Source: Candidatus Faecalibacterium faecipullorum (lineage in GTDB: Bacteria > Bacillota > Clostridia > Oscillospirales > Ruminococcaceae). Taken from it: a stretch of DNA of 7,365 nt. The translations under genes and the position numbers were made by a program. Of the stretch, positions 6,761-7,365 are shown piece by piece (position 1 is the stretch's first letter; each line of letters starts with the position of its first letter). The DNA is taken from the NCBI GenBank assembly GCA_019118985.1, contig DWXX01000082.1:1-7365 (forward strand), given 5' to 3'. Below the pieces are notes generated by a model that was given only the letters and a program-made list of their open reading frames with translations, did no database searches and was not told where the DNA came from.

Positions 6761-7365
6761 ATGGCTGACCGCATCGTACTGAACACCATCTCTTACCACG
6801 GCCACGGCGCCATCGGGAACATCGTCCCCGAGCTGACCGCCCGCGGCTACCAGAAGGCCTTCGTCTGCTCTGACCCCGACCTGATCAAGTTCGGCGTCAC
6901 CGGCAAGGTCACCGCCCTGCTGGACGAGGCGGGCTTTGCCTACTCGGTCTACAGCGAGATCAAGCCCAACCCCACCATCCAGAACGTCCAGGACGGCGTG
7001 GCCGCCTTCAAGGCAGCCGGGGCCGACTGCATCGTGGCCATCGGCGGCGGCTCGGCCATGGACACCGCCAAGGCCATCGGCATCATCATCCATAACCCCG
7101 AGTTCGCCGATGTGCGCTCTCTCGAGGGCGTCGCCCCCACCAAGAAGCACGCCGTATTCACCATCGCCGTGCCCACCACCGCCGGCACCGCCGCCGAGGT
7201 GACCATTAACTACGTCATCACCGACGTGGAGAAGAAGCGCAAGTTCGTCTGCGTCGACACCAACGACATCCCCGAGATCGCCGTCGTCGACCCCGACATG
7301 ATGGCCTCGATGCCCAAGGGCCTGACCGCCGCCACCGGCATGGACGCCCTGACCCACGCCATCGA
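6761..7365 (+). CDS. fucO: Lactaldehyde reductase (1,2-propanediol oxidoreductase), 3' end beyond the window
   Basis: Iron-dependent (group III) alcohol dehydrogenase that reduces L-lactaldehyde, the aldolase product, to L-1,2-propanediol while oxidising NADH. Only the first 201 codons are in the window; the family is about 380 residues long, so roughly half is missing. It follows E. coli FucO closely: KPNPTIQNVQDG at 68-79, the nucleotide-binding GGGSAMDTAKAIGI at 95-108, HNPEFADVRSLEGVAPT at 111-127, PTTAGTAAEVTINYVITD at 138-155, KFVCVDTNDIPE at 161-172, and GMDALTHAIE at 193-202, which carries the first two iron ligands D195 and H199; the last residue of that segment is cut by the window end. 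The remaining two His ligands lie outside. AAGGAG at 6746-6751 lies nine bases before the ATG. Position after rhaD indicates fermentative disposal of lactaldehyde. Confidence 0.94.
   Translation, partial: MADRIVLNTISYHGHGAIGNIVPELTARGYQKAFVCSDPDLIKFGVTGKVTALLDEAGFAYSVYSEIKPNPTIQNVQDGVAAFKAAGADCIVAIGGGSAMDTAKAIGIIIHNPEFADVRSLEGVAPTKKHAVFTIAVPTTAGTAAEVTINYVITDVEKKRKFVCVDTNDIPEIAVVDPDMMASMPKGLTAATGMDALTHAI

Overview
The window reads as chromosomal DNA of a GC-rich, anaerobic, fermentative member of the Firmicutes/Bacillota, most plausibly a gut clostridium of the Oscillospiraceae type. This placement is an inference. It rests on strong AGGAGG-type ribosome binding sites, a tRNA gene with an encoded CCA end, the high G+C of the sugar genes, and a rhamnose pathway ending in a lactaldehyde reductase. 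Nothing here fixes the genus.

Left part (1-1713): a tRNA-Thr(GGT) gene has its own extended -10 promoter and a strong intrinsic terminator. A 504-residue FRG-domain protein of unknown function follows 42 bases after the terminator. This gene is clearly less GC-rich than the rest (one 60-base line in it, 601-660, has 30 G+C; a line in the kinase gene, 3901-3960, has 46). It looks like accessory cargo beside a tRNA gene, but no integrase or repeated attachment site is visible.

Right part (1719-7365): a divergently transcribed L-rhamnose catabolic locus. An AraC-family regulator lies on the minus strand, convergent with the FRG gene. A 159-bp divergent control region separates it from an apparent four-gene plus-strand operon. 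That operon encodes rhamnulokinase (RhaB), a sugar isomerase of the L-arabinose/L-fucose isomerase superfamily, rhamnulose-1-phosphate aldolase (RhaD), and lactaldehyde reductase (FucO), the last cut by the window end.

The inferred pathway is L-rhamnose to L-rhamnulose (isomerase), to L-rhamnulose-1-phosphate (RhaB), to dihydroxyacetone phosphate plus L-lactaldehyde (RhaD), to L-1,2-propanediol (FucO, which also regenerates NAD+). The main oddity is the isomerase: it is not the classical TIM-barrel RhaA but an AraA-like protein that keeps the AraA active-site residues, apparently a non-orthologous replacement. The divergent region contains a good promoter for the regulator, a weak -35/good -10 promoter for rhaB, and a possible pair of direct half-sites 22 bp apart that could be the AraC-type operator.

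I found no CRISPR array, insertion sequence or complete mobile element. There is no gene-free stretch over 300 bases; the longest gap is the 159-bp divergent region.
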